The notes under the pieces are model-generated. The model did not search any database. It saw only the letters and a program-made list of their open reading frames with translations, and was not told where the DNA came from. Positions 47,165-58,600 of a stretch of DNA of 64,000 bases are shown here, one piece after another. Origin of the DNA: Nectonema munidae (lineage: Eukaryota > Nematomorpha > Nectonematoida > Nectonematidae); assembly GCA_030549495.1 (NCBI GenBank), contig JAUIRK010000333.1:434001-498000 (forward strand). Reading direction: 5' to 3'. Within the stretch, counting starts at the first letter, position 1. Every line of letters begins with the position of its first letter. The position numbers were made by a program, and so were the translations under genes.

Positions 47165-47785
47165 TTTAAATAGAAATTGAAGGATTGTTGTGGTTTAACA
47201 AATCTCTTGAGAAGAGTTACATTTAACATCTTGTTAAAACTTTTTCAAAAGCATTATGAATTATAATTTTTGGATAGTCGTTAGATATAAATAGTTCCTT
47301 TATTTGTTTTAAATCTGAACAAGGTATATCAAAATTATTATTGATGTAGAATATTCTCAAGAATTTTGAAACAAGTAGACCACATTTAGTGCTAAAACTG
47401 TGTTTAAATTTGCAATTCTTTTTAAAAAATTTTGAAAACTAAAAGCTGTAGAATTATTTTCTGTAACCTAAACGTAACTAACTATTCTCACTTTTTGGAA
47501 AAATAACCCTTTTGACCAACGCTATCTTCCATGCTCATATTTCAAAACCCCTTCAAGATACAGATTTGAGATATACATCATTAAACTTGTTTCCACTATT
47601 TTTTATGTCAACTTTTAAAAAAATCCTCAATGGTCCAAAATTTTTTTTAAATTTCGTTGAATTAATATCAAATGCCTCATATTACCCTCTTTTACATTAT
47701 AATACATCAAATTGAAATGAAACATCAATATTTTTCAAAGAAAACTTATTGAATTTTTATTTTGTATGATATGGGATAAATATAA
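47165..47785. other. Non-coding interval
   Basis: AT-rich, between the repeat copy and the mariner-like element. Nothing supported. Confidence 0.35.
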
Positions 47786-48180
47786 AATGCAGGGTGTCCA
47801 CAAAGTCTTTAGACAATTCAAAAAAATATGTTTAAATAATATCAAGTACAATCGAAATTAAGTAATCAAATTAAATAAGTCAATATAAATTTAAATAGTC
47901 AAGTTTTTATTCAAAGCATTAATAAATTTCTATATGAGCCCAATTTGTAGCACGGAGGACATCTAAATCATATTCTATTTCAGTCCACGTTTTTCTTAAC
48001 ATTTTATTTTATCGATTGTCTCCACAGCGGCAGTTATTCTTTCTTTAAGATCACTTATGTCCTTTACTTTGGTGCGATACACATTTTTTACGTAGCCCCA
48101 CAAGAACAAATCCAAGGGTGTTATATCCAGAGAACGAGGGGGCCAATGTATCGGGCCATCTCTTTCAATTCAGCGTGCGG

Positions 48181-48408
48181 GGAATTGCTAAGGTGGACCT
48201 GGAATTGCTAAGGTTGCAGGTCGAGGAATACCGCCTCCACATGTCATGGGCATTAATCTTAAAATGCCGCCACCTGGAGTTGGTATGCCACCTCCTGAAA
48301 TGATGATTCCTCGCTAAATTTCTTCCGTCTCTTCCTCTTCGTGGATCAATTTTTTTATAGTGTAAATACTTTTTAATAAAAATTAACTTGTCATGAAAAA
48401 AAAAAAAA
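48181..48408 (+). pseudogene. SNRPB: Processed 3' fragment of SmB/SNRPB mRNA with poly(A)
   Basis: The frame reads GPGIAKVAGRGIPPPHVMGI, NLKMPPPGVGMPPPEMMIPR and a TAA at 48315. The start matches the SmB/B' segment GPGIGRVAGRGIP and the rest has its Pro/Gly/Met-rich tail. A 3'UTR with AATAAA at 48375-48380 and a 13-A tail at 48396-48408 marks a retroposed mRNA, 5'-truncated. A filler repeat of GGAATTGCTAAGGT sits at the 5' junction. It interrupts the mariner transposase between DKNS and RDGPIHW. SmB is a core spliceosomal snRNP protein; this copy is not functional. Confidence 0.8.
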
Positions 48409-48527
48409 GGAGAATTTTTATCCAAAAATTCACGAACTTCTGTTCCTCAATGAGGCGGTGCACCATCTTGCTGAAAGAAAATGTGGCTGGAATTCTTCTA
48501 ATTGTGGTGTTACATATTCGGTTAGAG

Positions 48528-51133
48528 CAGTCTTTCTTAACCGGTGGGGAATTCCCCCCCAGTGGGAAAAGGGGTGTTGCTTTAAGGGGGGAATCCCCTC
48601 CTTTTAAAAAAAAAAAAAAATTAAACCTCTCCATCCATATCTTGGAACACACATTCAGCAATGAGCCCAGTTTGCATATAAGTTGCACACACATCTTATT
48701 CACAATCTACTCATTGCTAACACATTGAGTGAGCCTTAGTTATTTATTACTTTATTCATTCGCTTTCTCCCATCACTGACATATTTCATCATTTTGCTGA
48801 TCTATCAAACATTTGTTTTGCTTTTAATCAACTTTTTTTCCTTTGCATTTAAATTTACGTAAGCATTCCTCTTTGTTTTACGATTTGCCTCACTTCAACA
48901 TTTTTAAAACTTATTATGCTGACCCCAAAAATTTTTTGATAAAAATTATTTTATTTTATGTATTTTTAGGATGGTAACGATTAATTTATTTTTAATAGTT
49001 TATTTTTTTATATTAACGATTAAATCAAAACATCAGTACATTTGCGAACAAATTAATTTAACAAAATATCTTTCATTTGAAAATTAAATTTAAGGAGTGT
49101 ACGTTTTCTCTTATAAACGTTGGCAGCGTCTTCAATATTATCTTCATCTAACAATTTTAAACCAAAATGATTATGTAATTTGCCAGAGAAGTAGTCTTTC
49201 ATATCTATTAATTTTTTTTTCTTAACCACTATTATATTTATTGAGATAGTCCCCAAAATAAAATTTAATCTAATTAATAATTAAAGGAAACTTTAATCGT
49301 TAAAATAAATTTAATCGATCAATTAGTCCTTAAATTTCACGGCCCTAATTTTTATTAAAATTTTTGATGTATGAGAATATATGTAATGAGATCCATGAGC
49401 TTGATTATTATTAGATAAATTATAAAATTTTTAATTGTTGTCTATTTCATCTCTATTAACTTTTTTCATTATTTATTTTATCTTTTCCATCACTTTCAAA
49501 TAATAATAAATAAAAACAATAAATTGTCCTATTTGATAGAGATGAATAAAGAAAAAAAAGAATTTATGAGTGAGAATAATGAAAGTAGGGTGAAGCATGA
49601 AAAAATAGAGCTAAAAGAAAATATGACAAGTACATGGACTACTGTTTCACGTTTGTTTGAGGACGCAACGGACAGTTGCCTCAGTGTGTTATTTGCCACA
49701 AAACGCTCAGTAATGATTCAATGAAGCCTCATCAACTGAAGATGCACCTCTCCAATGTACACCCTGAGCTTGCTAACAGTAAGAGACAATTTTTTGAATC
49801 AAAAGCAAACTGTTTGAAGAAAATGAAGATGGACCATGACGGAAAATTTCAAACTGAGTCAAGAGCAATCGTGCACTCATTGTATGCTGTTTCTCTTCTG
49901 GTAGCAAAGGCAAAGAAACCACATAGCATCGTAGAGACGCTCATAAAGCCGTGCCTCATCTCATGTGCTGATATTTTGCTTGGCGAATCTGCAGTAGCGA
50001 AGATGAAACAAATTTCTCTATCCAACGATACCGTTAAGTAACACATTTTTAATATGTCGTCCAATATCAAGTCGCAACTCTTGGCAAAAGTGAAAGCGTC
50101 TTCTGGCTTTGTTATTCAATTAGATGAGTTTGTGGATGTGGCGAATTTGTCTCAACTAATTGTCTTTGTTCGTTACGTCTTCAATCAAAACATCGAAGAC
50201 TTATTATTTTGCCGCTCACTAAAAACAACAACTCGAACTGTCGATGTCATGCATCTTGTTAACGATTTTTTGAAAGGAAGGATTGGACTGGGACAAACTT
50301 GTCTTTGCACAGATGGAGCTCCTGTTATGTTGGGTGTGAGGTCTGGATTTGCGCAACTAGTGAAGCAAAAAATCCTAAGGAGTGAGACAGCACTGTATTA
50401 TACATCGAGAAGCGCTTGCGTCAAGAAAAATGACTCAACCGCTTAAAGAAACGCTTGAAGCGGCTATTAGGATTTTAAATTATGTTAAAGCAAGCGCTCT
50501 CAACTCTCGACGGTTGTGCCAGGATTTGGAATCCGACTACAAAGGACTCTTGTTTCACACTTCTGTGCGTTGGCTGTCAAAAGGCGATATGTTGATTAGG
50601 CTTGGGCATTTGCTCCCTGAATGAACACAGTTATAGGAAGAAAGAAATAAATTGTGGAAAAAAAATATAATAAATTGTGAAATAAAAATCTATAAAAAAT
50701 GCTAATAAATTGGGAAAAAAAATCGAATTGATATATATTTTATAATTATGAGAAATGCCTCATCTTTTTAATACAGTGGTCTTCAATTTAACTTTATTGC
50801 TTTGATACTATATTCATGATGACGTTTGCTTTAAAAAAATAATCTACAAATAGTTTTTAATTTAATACAAATAATATATCATACAAAAATATGTTTATAA
50901 GAAAAATAACGTTCATACTATGTTTGATAAAAAAATTTTTTTAAAAAAATAAATTTAGTATATAAACAAAATTTCGAGTTTGTAAAATGACACGAAAAGC
51001 AAAATGTATATTTACCCACTAAACACTGAATAGGTTAAAATTACTTTTTTTAGTGAACGATAACTGTGGTGGGAAATTGAGTGTTCGCTCACTAAAAAAT
51101 GGGGAATTATAGAAAAAAGGTTAAGAACCACTG
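48528..51133 (+). mobile_element. hAT element with exact 8-bp target duplication
   Basis: The target duplication GGTTAGAG is exact at 48520-48527 and 51134-51141. The ends CAGTCTTTCTTAACCGGTGG and, in reverse complement, CAGTGGTTCTTAACCTTTTT are hAT-type. The transposase is on the plus strand in broken frames: a BED-type finger (PQCVICHKTLSNDSMKPHQL, KMHLSNVHPE at 49676), ISLSNDTVK, then VIQLDEFVDVANLSQLIVFV, LCTDGAPVMLGVRSGFAQLV, HCIIHREALASRKM, ILNYVKASALNSRRLCQDLE and FHTSVRWLSKGDML. It stops after about 50620, so the C-terminal dimerisation half is missing. It is inserted into the mariner-like element. Confidence 0.9.
49524..50624 (+). CDS. hAT transposase, N-terminal two-thirds (broken)
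   Basis: Same family as the ZBED5/SCAND3-type proteins, where SLSNDTVKRRI, CTDGAPAMLG and EVRWLSRGKVL are characteristic. Here the first Asp lies in QLDEFVDVAN (relatives have QLDESTDVAN) and the second in CTDGAP. Frame changes occur at about 49690, 50040 and 50400, and the reading ends in LGHLLPE plus a stop. The last catalytic Glu region is absent. Confidence 0.8.
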
Positions 51134-51783
51134 GGTTAGAGTATCAAGGTAAATATTTACTGTTATTGTTTTTTCCTCAAAGAAAAATGGTCCAATAACT
51201 TTGTTACACAAAAGTCCGCACCACACATTAACCTTTGGGCTATCACGTTCATGTTCTCTAATAACGTGTGGGTTTTCACTCCCCCAAATTTTTGCATTAT
51301 GTTTGTTAAGCTTTCCAGACACATGAAAAGTTGCTTCATCGCTAAAGCAAATGAGGTTGAGAAAGTCACCATTCTCTTCTATTTTTTTCAAAATGTTAAG
51401 AGCAAATTCTTGTCATTTGGCTTTAGTGCTTGCAATAATTGAATTTTGTACGCATAAAGCCTCACATTGTTAGGAAGAACTTTATGAATTGTTGATCTAG
51501 CTAATTGCAGCTGAACGGAAGCAGTGCGGATGGACTTAGTTGGACTTCGAATAAATGATTGACGAATACGCTCGATGTCTTCTTCAGAAATTCTTGGCCT
51601 TCCACTTTTCGGTTTATGTAGCAACGTTCCAGTTTCCATAAACTGTTTATGCCAATTGCGAATCGACTGACGTGCCGGAACTTGTTTTGCATATTTAGTT
51701 GTGTAATTTCTTTGTGTTTGAATATCAGATTTTGTTTCGATAAACCAAGAAACACATTGTGCTTTTTCTTGTGGAGTAGTCAT
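51100..51783 (-). CDS. Mariner-like transposase, N-terminal two parts
   Basis: Starts MTTPQEKAQCVSWFIETKSD at 51783. It carries the HTH linker KPKSGRPRISEEDIERIRQS, TRSIR-like SIRTASVQLQLARSTIHKVL, and KIQLLQALKPND, and then changes frame near 51390 to ENGDFLNLICFSDEATFHVS, IWGSENPHVIREHERDSPKV and NVWCGLLCNKVIGPFFFEE. It is cut at the hAT insertion site. Confidence 0.85.
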
Positions 51784-51969
51784 TTTTAAAAAGGTTTGGA
51801 AATCAATTATTTTATTTATCTAATTAATCTCTGAAATTAAAAAAAGTAATATTATTAAAAACTTTAATTAACAACTGATTAATATGTAAAAAGAATTATT
51901 TTGATAGCACTTCTTAAAATTTTTTTAATGAATTTATAAATTTGTCTAAAAACCTTGTGGACACCCTAC

Positions 51970-52435
51970 CCACTGTATTGTAATATTATTTAAAAAATTT
52001 ATTGAATATGTTAGGTTAAAAATTTTGTCCAATAAATCCATATTTTTTCATGAAAACTTCTTGTTTTTCCATCACTGCCACTAGATAAATAGCATACACT
52101 CGAATAGAAAGCCTGCGAAGGCCGCATGTTTATAAACTTCATGCTAGACTTAGGCATGCCTTGTGCTTGCTTTGAGGAACAGTGGTAGAATAATGTCCTT
52201 TCTGCTAACAAAAATATATGATATAAAACTGTATCGAATAAACTTTCTTTAGACGATAATATTTTATTTTAAATTGAAGAACGAATTAATAATATTTCAA
52301 GATAGAAAAGCTCCCTTATTTTTAGTCTAATTATTTTGTTAAATAAAAAGCTATTGCTTTTTTCTACAACTGTCAACCTTGAGCTGATTTTTTATATTGT
52401 TTTCAACTTTTGGCATTTAAAATTTATATGTATTT
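51970..52435. other. GGA upstream interval
   Basis: Probably contains the GGA first intron and possibly the first exon, which I could not identify. AT-rich. Confidence 0.35.
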
Positions 52436-52439
52436 TAAG

Positions 52440-52600
52440 ATAAAGCGACACATTACAGAAATAGTGTGGTTAATGAGGAAGCCATTGCAGATTTGTACGA
52501 AAGTATCACTAGGACAGCTGAAGGTCCTGAACTAGTACCAGGATTATTCATTAAAAAACTCCAAAGCAACAATGATTGGGAATTGTATCAAACTTTAATA
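52440..52600 (+). CDS. GGA: GGA exon: VHS helices 1-2
   Basis: Acceptor TATTTTAAG, donor TTTAATA|GTAAGA. It encodes KATHYRNSVVNEEAIADLYE, SITRTAEGPELVPGLFIKKL and QSNNDWELYQTLI. These align with human GGA1 RATNPLNKELDWASINGFCE and EGPPLATRLLAHKIQSPQEW. Confidence 0.88.
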
Positions 52601-55600
52601 GTAAGAATTCTCAAGTGAATATAATTTTATTTTTAATTATTTTTGTTATATCAGGTTTTGGATGTTTGTATGGATAAATGTGGCTATAAGTTTCAAAAGG
52701 AAGTATGCATGTTCAAGTTTTTAAATAATTTAATTCGTTTAATCTCTCCCAAGGTAAATTCGCAGCTTACATTTAAGTTATTTCTTCATACAAAAGATGT
52801 GTTTGTTTATAGTATTATGCCAATGAAAGATCTAGTAGGGTAAAGAATAAAGTTCTTGAAATTTTTGTTCGTTGGAATCGCGATTTCCCTAATGAAAGCA
52901 AGTTGGTGCAAGCTTTTGAAATGCTTGCAAAATTGGGCTTGGTTAATTCAAATGTCGCCGAAACGCATGGCAACTCACCAAACGTAACGATGGATAGTGT
53001 AAGTTGCAGCTTTTATTTATCTATATTGAATTACTACGAACTAGCGCGTCACTATCCTATTCATTGCAAGAACTCTAGCATAACTCAGCATTTAAAAATC
53101 AAGGTTTTGTTAGGAAAAAAAAACTTATTGAAACAAAAGTAAACTCATACATACACAACGTATCACCGACACTCACCATGCACCTCTATGCCCACTATGC
53201 AAACACCATACACATGATGTTCTTCACTTCTTCTACGGACTTTTGCGTAATCCTGTAGGAGTAACTAAGTTGTTGGTCTGAAATAACAGTAAAACTTGGA
53301 TGGTTGTTGCAATCGTGTGATGCTTCGTGGATCAGATATTGACAAGTGAATCGTGCTGGCAACAACAGCCTGATATGTTTCCTGCCAAAAAAGGTCAAAC
53401 CGAGGTCATTAATTTCAAAATTAAAATAAACCAAATCACTAAATTCTTTTTTTGGAAACAAGTCTCCTTCTTTGCTTACACTTTGTCCCTGAGCTGGGGG
53501 TCAGGTGTCATGATTCCTTTTTTCCATTTTTTTTCGATCTAGAACCTCAACTTCTTTGAGCTCTAGTTCATTGAGTCGCTCTTTCAAAGCATCTTTCCAT
53601 CTTTTTAGCGGGCGCTCTCTGCTTTTCTTTCCGATAACTCGCTCTTTCTATGCTTCTCTGTCTCACCACATCTTTCTTCTTCTTCCCCAACACATAACGG
53701 TATACCAGAGGAGTTTGCTCCGTTCTACTATCGTCATCACGCTTGTCGTAACTGTTTTCCTTCTTCTTACTTCTTCGTTTCTATCTTCTCCTTCATTGTA
53801 ATCCCCGATATTCTTTTGGGCATCCTAATCTCTTTAACTGTCAACTTTCTTTCAACCTTCTTCATGATCCAGTATTCGGGCCCATACGTCATCACAGGTA
53901 GGACAATTGTATATATTTTTGCTTTGAATCTTATGGGCCTCCATTTGTTATTCATAACTGCTTTTACTTCCGTATACTTCATCCAGCTGGCACTCACCTA
54001 TTTTTGAACGTCTTTTTCAAAATCTCTTTTATCCACAAACTTTGTCGGAAACAAGACATATTTTATCTGCACGTTTGGATATACCTTGTTAAATAGGAAA
54101 AAAAGTTGTTCATTTCTTCAACTGCACACTTTAAAACAGTTCTATTTCGTAAAAATGAAATCTTTAAATTTTCAAAAAAATAATTTAGGTGTCGTGTTCG
54201 CCTTGGACTTATTAAGTGTCAAAATTTATAAATTATTTATTATATCGAATAATTAGCACTAAAAATATATATAACATTTGAATATAAGTATAATAAAGTT
54301 TTTGATAAATTTGTTATGAAACATACAATTTTTTTTATCATAGCGATTTAAGTTGAAATTGTTGTTCTTCTATGGTGCAATTTTTGTTTAATTCTACCAA
54401 AGCTGCACTCGTATTTGCACGATTCTTGTTTACAGATAACGACATAACTATACTTTAGTTTTCAAAAATTTCTGTTTGATGACCAAGTAGAGTTGTCAGC
54501 ATTTAAGAATGTTGATAAGTTTAGTGCTTCAAAAAATTAGTATGTATTTTGTGTTTATCACCGTTGAAGGCCTTCTTTAAATTGAAACGATAGTTCTGCT
54601 ATTCGTTCACGTTTGTATGTTTTATTAGAGGATTCATTCTTCAACCTTTATAGCATGCGCTTATTTCTGTGATGTAAGAAAGGATTTCTTGTGTGTCTTG
54701 AAAGAGGCATAGAGTCAAAATATTCTTTTTAATAGAGATTTGTCATATCCTATTATATTTCTCGCAATACCTATTATGGCAGCACTTCTTTCAGACTCAC
54801 CCCTCTTTTTAACAAATATTGATTTTTTGATGATGTTATCAGCCATTAGGAAAATTTTAAACAAATGAAATTTGCAAAGCTTAAAAGGAATAAATTAATC
54901 CTTACCACTTTCGTCAAAAACTGTCTTAGAAAAAGATGTTAAATAACTAGCTATTTTAAATTCCTTCTAAATTTAATTTAAAAAGTTTTTGAGTTAATAA
55001 ATTTTTCGTAAAATATAATGTCTACTGAACTTAGCATTATTAAATATTTCATTGGTGAATTTAAATTTTTCACCAATTATACTGATATGATTATTTCTAT
55101 TTGGGGAATACTCGATTAACATTCGATCTCACTGCGACCCCTTAATTTTGACCAATCAAAATATTTTTTTATCATGTTTGATGTGTATAATGAGTGATTC
55201 TTTAAAATATTAATAATAAATTTGAAGAAATATTTTTTTGGTATGAAGATTTTAGGAAACTTTTCTCTGTTATGTAATGATATATTCTCATATCTGTAAG
55301 GCTTGTCATTCCGAACCTGTGTATTACGATAGTTTCTGTTCTATTGTTTGCTATGTGCTAGATGCTAGTTTGCTAGATGTAATATTTGATATATCTCATT
55401 CGGGAGACTGTTTCAAAAGTTATTATCTAAAAGTCCAAATTTATACCTTTTACTACATTGACTGATTTGTTATGTTGTCAACTTTGAGTGGGGGAGGGGG
55501 GGGGCAAGGACAATTTAGCTAAAATTTGACAATGAAGGGACGGAGGTTAAAAAAGGATTTAATATAACAAAAGAAAGTTCAAATTATCCCAAATTTTAAA

Positions 55601-58600
55601 GTAATGAAAGGTAAATTTATTCAGTCAGTTTTAAAAATAAAACGAAAGTATTATCCACGAAATAAAAAGAATCGGTTTCTTCAATGACGAATTCTATTAT
55701 AGTTCCTTATTCTTCAAAGGAAATAAACTCTTGCTGATTGCATTACCATTTTAAATATCTTTATTAAGGAATTAGGGCGTTGTATGCTTTTGAACTTGGG
55801 AAAATTTTAGTTTGTAAGAAATAAAAAGTAGAACAAGAAGGAATATATTACATTATTATAAAAATTGAATTGTATATATTACATATGTAAATAAAGATAG
55901 AATGAACCAACGTTGAAGTATTACAATATTTAGCATAAAAATGAAGTTGCAGCTTGAATAGATCAAGATGGTAAACAAATGTAACAATTTTTAATTGTAC
56001 AAATACCTTCGTTTTGAATTTAAAGAGTTTTATGTGTTTATTGAAAAATAACTTTCCAATAAACTCAGTGATTGAAGGAAATAGTTTTGTTCCACAATGA
56101 GGGAACTTTATAAGGTCTGCTTGCATGATTTATTTCTAACTCTGGGGAGATAAAGTCTGTTTGGAACTCTAATCTCATACTGAACACTTTGAGGTTGGAA
56201 GATAAACAAATGGGAGAGCGCAGATGGCAAGGAGAGCACATGTTAACACTTCATGCTTATACGTGTCTTCAATGAGGAGAGTATTTATTTCAAAAAACTT
56301 CAAACGAGTATGTTGATTGTATTTCAGACTGAATATTGAACTTAACAACACAAATCCTATTTAAATTGCTATGTCCCCGGTTTATCAATGAGTGATTTAA
56401 AATAGGCTGAATTAATGTTTTGTAGAGAGTTTGTTGTTAATTCAAGAAATTCTAACGAGCGAAAGAGAATAGTTAAGCTTTAAATAACTGAATTGATTTG
56501 AGATTTCCATGAAATTTTACTATCTATGCATAACCCAAGAAAGTTAAACAACTCTTCAACATAATCAATGATAGTATTGTCAACTTTTATTGCATTGTTT
56601 TGTACAACATGTAAATGGATAATGGTGTGATGGAAAAACATTCCTTTACATTTTTCTACAGAAATAGACAAACTATTTATCTTTAAAATTTCATTCTTTT
56701 TTTCGAGGTTATCATTAACTGAAAAAATCTTTTGTTTCAGAGATTTCTAAGAGAAGTGTAATATCATGAGCTAAGTGAAAAGAAATATCATTCGTGTATA
56801 TGATAAATAACAAGACTCCTAAAACCTAACCTTGTGGCATCTCTCTTGTTCATTTGAATGTTCGACTTTAATTTGTTAACGTCAATATATTACTTTCTAC
56901 CCCTTAAAAAAGAATAAATTAAGTTCATTGAGTTATATTTATTTTTTTAGATCAAGTATTCTTACTCAAAAATTTAATAAAATAGCTTATAAATTTTCCT
57001 GTTTTTGAAATGAAAACTGTCTATACATATGGATCCAACCAAGTGAATACGTAGGGTGGAAGATTTATTACAATTATTTTTTGAGTCGATCTACACGTGA
57101 TGCATATTTTTTTCATATTAACTTTGCTATTCACATTTCCTTTGTAAATTCTTTCATGTTTGCTGAATTTTTTTATTTGCTCCACGGGTTTTTTCATTCT
57201 ATTATTTTATGCGCTCCTTTCGTTAAAAAGCTTGAAATTTAATTTTAATACCCTTTTTTATGAAGGAGAGACTCACAAATGAAGACTTGAATGTGGCTAA
57301 GGATGTCTTGAAGATAGACGATGAATCCTCAAAAGTTTTCTTTTTTTCTCTAATATTTTTTACAAGTTTTAATTTCTCATTTTAGAAATTGAAAAAGCTC
57401 TTGAAAAACTCATCACAAAACGATCTTATGGAAGCAAACTTGCTTATCAAGAAATTAGTTGAAAGAGTTCGTTCGATTTTCATCTATTTTTTCAAGCTAT
57501 TTTCAAATATTTCGCTTAAATTTAAACTTAATTTTCATCTTCAAGGAATAATATGAGTTAACACTAGAAATTTTTTTCTCAGATCAGTTGTTGGACTCTG
57601 AACATCTCCTTTATAAAAAACCAATACTTTAGTCTTTGATTAAAGGACACAATAAACAAAAATTGACTATATTTTCCCCAAAAAATAAAAGAACAAATAA
57701 GATTATATATGGACGAATTAAAATGAAATATACTTATTTTGCAGTATTCGATTACAACTTCACTCTTTTTACACTTTTCAAAAAAGTTTTGAGAATGAAA
57801 ACTGAAGGTGAACTTAGATAGTAATTGCAGTTTGCACTTCCATTAAATATCTTTAAAATATATTTCAACCAAATCAGTGCTTTTTCTTTTACTTATTAAA
57901 ATTAAAATTATTATTTATATGTCCAAAAACCTCATGAGGTTTATACGGGAGGAATCTCCTCCTAATTTTTAGCTACTGTAATCAACCTTATACCTGCAGT
58001 TATCTGTGTATGTTATATGATATTTATAAAAGACAACGTTATAAACATTTTGAGAATAGTCTATAATCTCAAAATAATGTTTAGAAAATTTAAAAATGTT
58101 TATTTTTTGAATAAATTCTCTAAAAACAATAGCTGAACTCTTTACTAAGAAGAAACTTATTACAACGATTTATTGAAAAAGATCGAGTGTTTCAGAAAAT
58201 CAAATGGAGCAGCAGTTAAACTTTTATTTGAGAGAAAATGGATTGCAAGAATTTTAGCTGACAAACCAAAAGTTCAATATTCTCATTTGTCTTTTAAAGC
58301 ATTTACTATCTGAAAATTTTTTTTTCGAACTTTAACTGGAATAGCGATAGACTAGATGTTTTCTTTTATAATATGATAGGAACATATAAATAATATGATA
58401 GTCAAATTATTTTAACATTGTGACATGTTAAAGCATTCGTTGAAAGTGGTTTTTCAATAAATCAAGATATTTTTGTTGAAAACTTAAAAGAAAGATCATA
58501 TCTTGCTCAGCGTAGAGTTAATGATGCTATTGTTGCTAATGGCGGTGTTGAAAATATATGCATTATAAACCAGATTCTAACATCCATCGCAGTCACACTC

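Larger units (their letters stand above)
47791..51965 (-). mobile_element. Mariner-like element, interrupted by two later insertions
   Basis: The ends AGGGTGTCCACAAAGTCTTT at 47791 and, in reverse complement, AGGGTGTCCACAAGGTTTTT at 51968 are the terminal inverted repeats. The transposase is on the minus strand, in pieces: HTH and linker from 51783, the first catalytic Asp in LICFSDEATFHVSG (about 51350), then an insertion, then QQDGAPPH (about 48465) and, after another insertion, DGPIHWPPRSLDITPLD, LFLWGYVKN (about 48160-48080). The Asp spacing is that of a D-D-D mariner-type transposase. Removing the hAT element and the SmB retrocopy would leave an element of about 1.3 kb, a normal mariner size. 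Confidence 0.85.

Noticed and set aside
48393-48728. 111-codon plus-strand frame across the hAT end
   Set aside because: It runs through the poly(A) tail of the SmB retrocopy, mariner antisense sequence and the hAT terminus, so it is a chance fusion of unrelated pieces.
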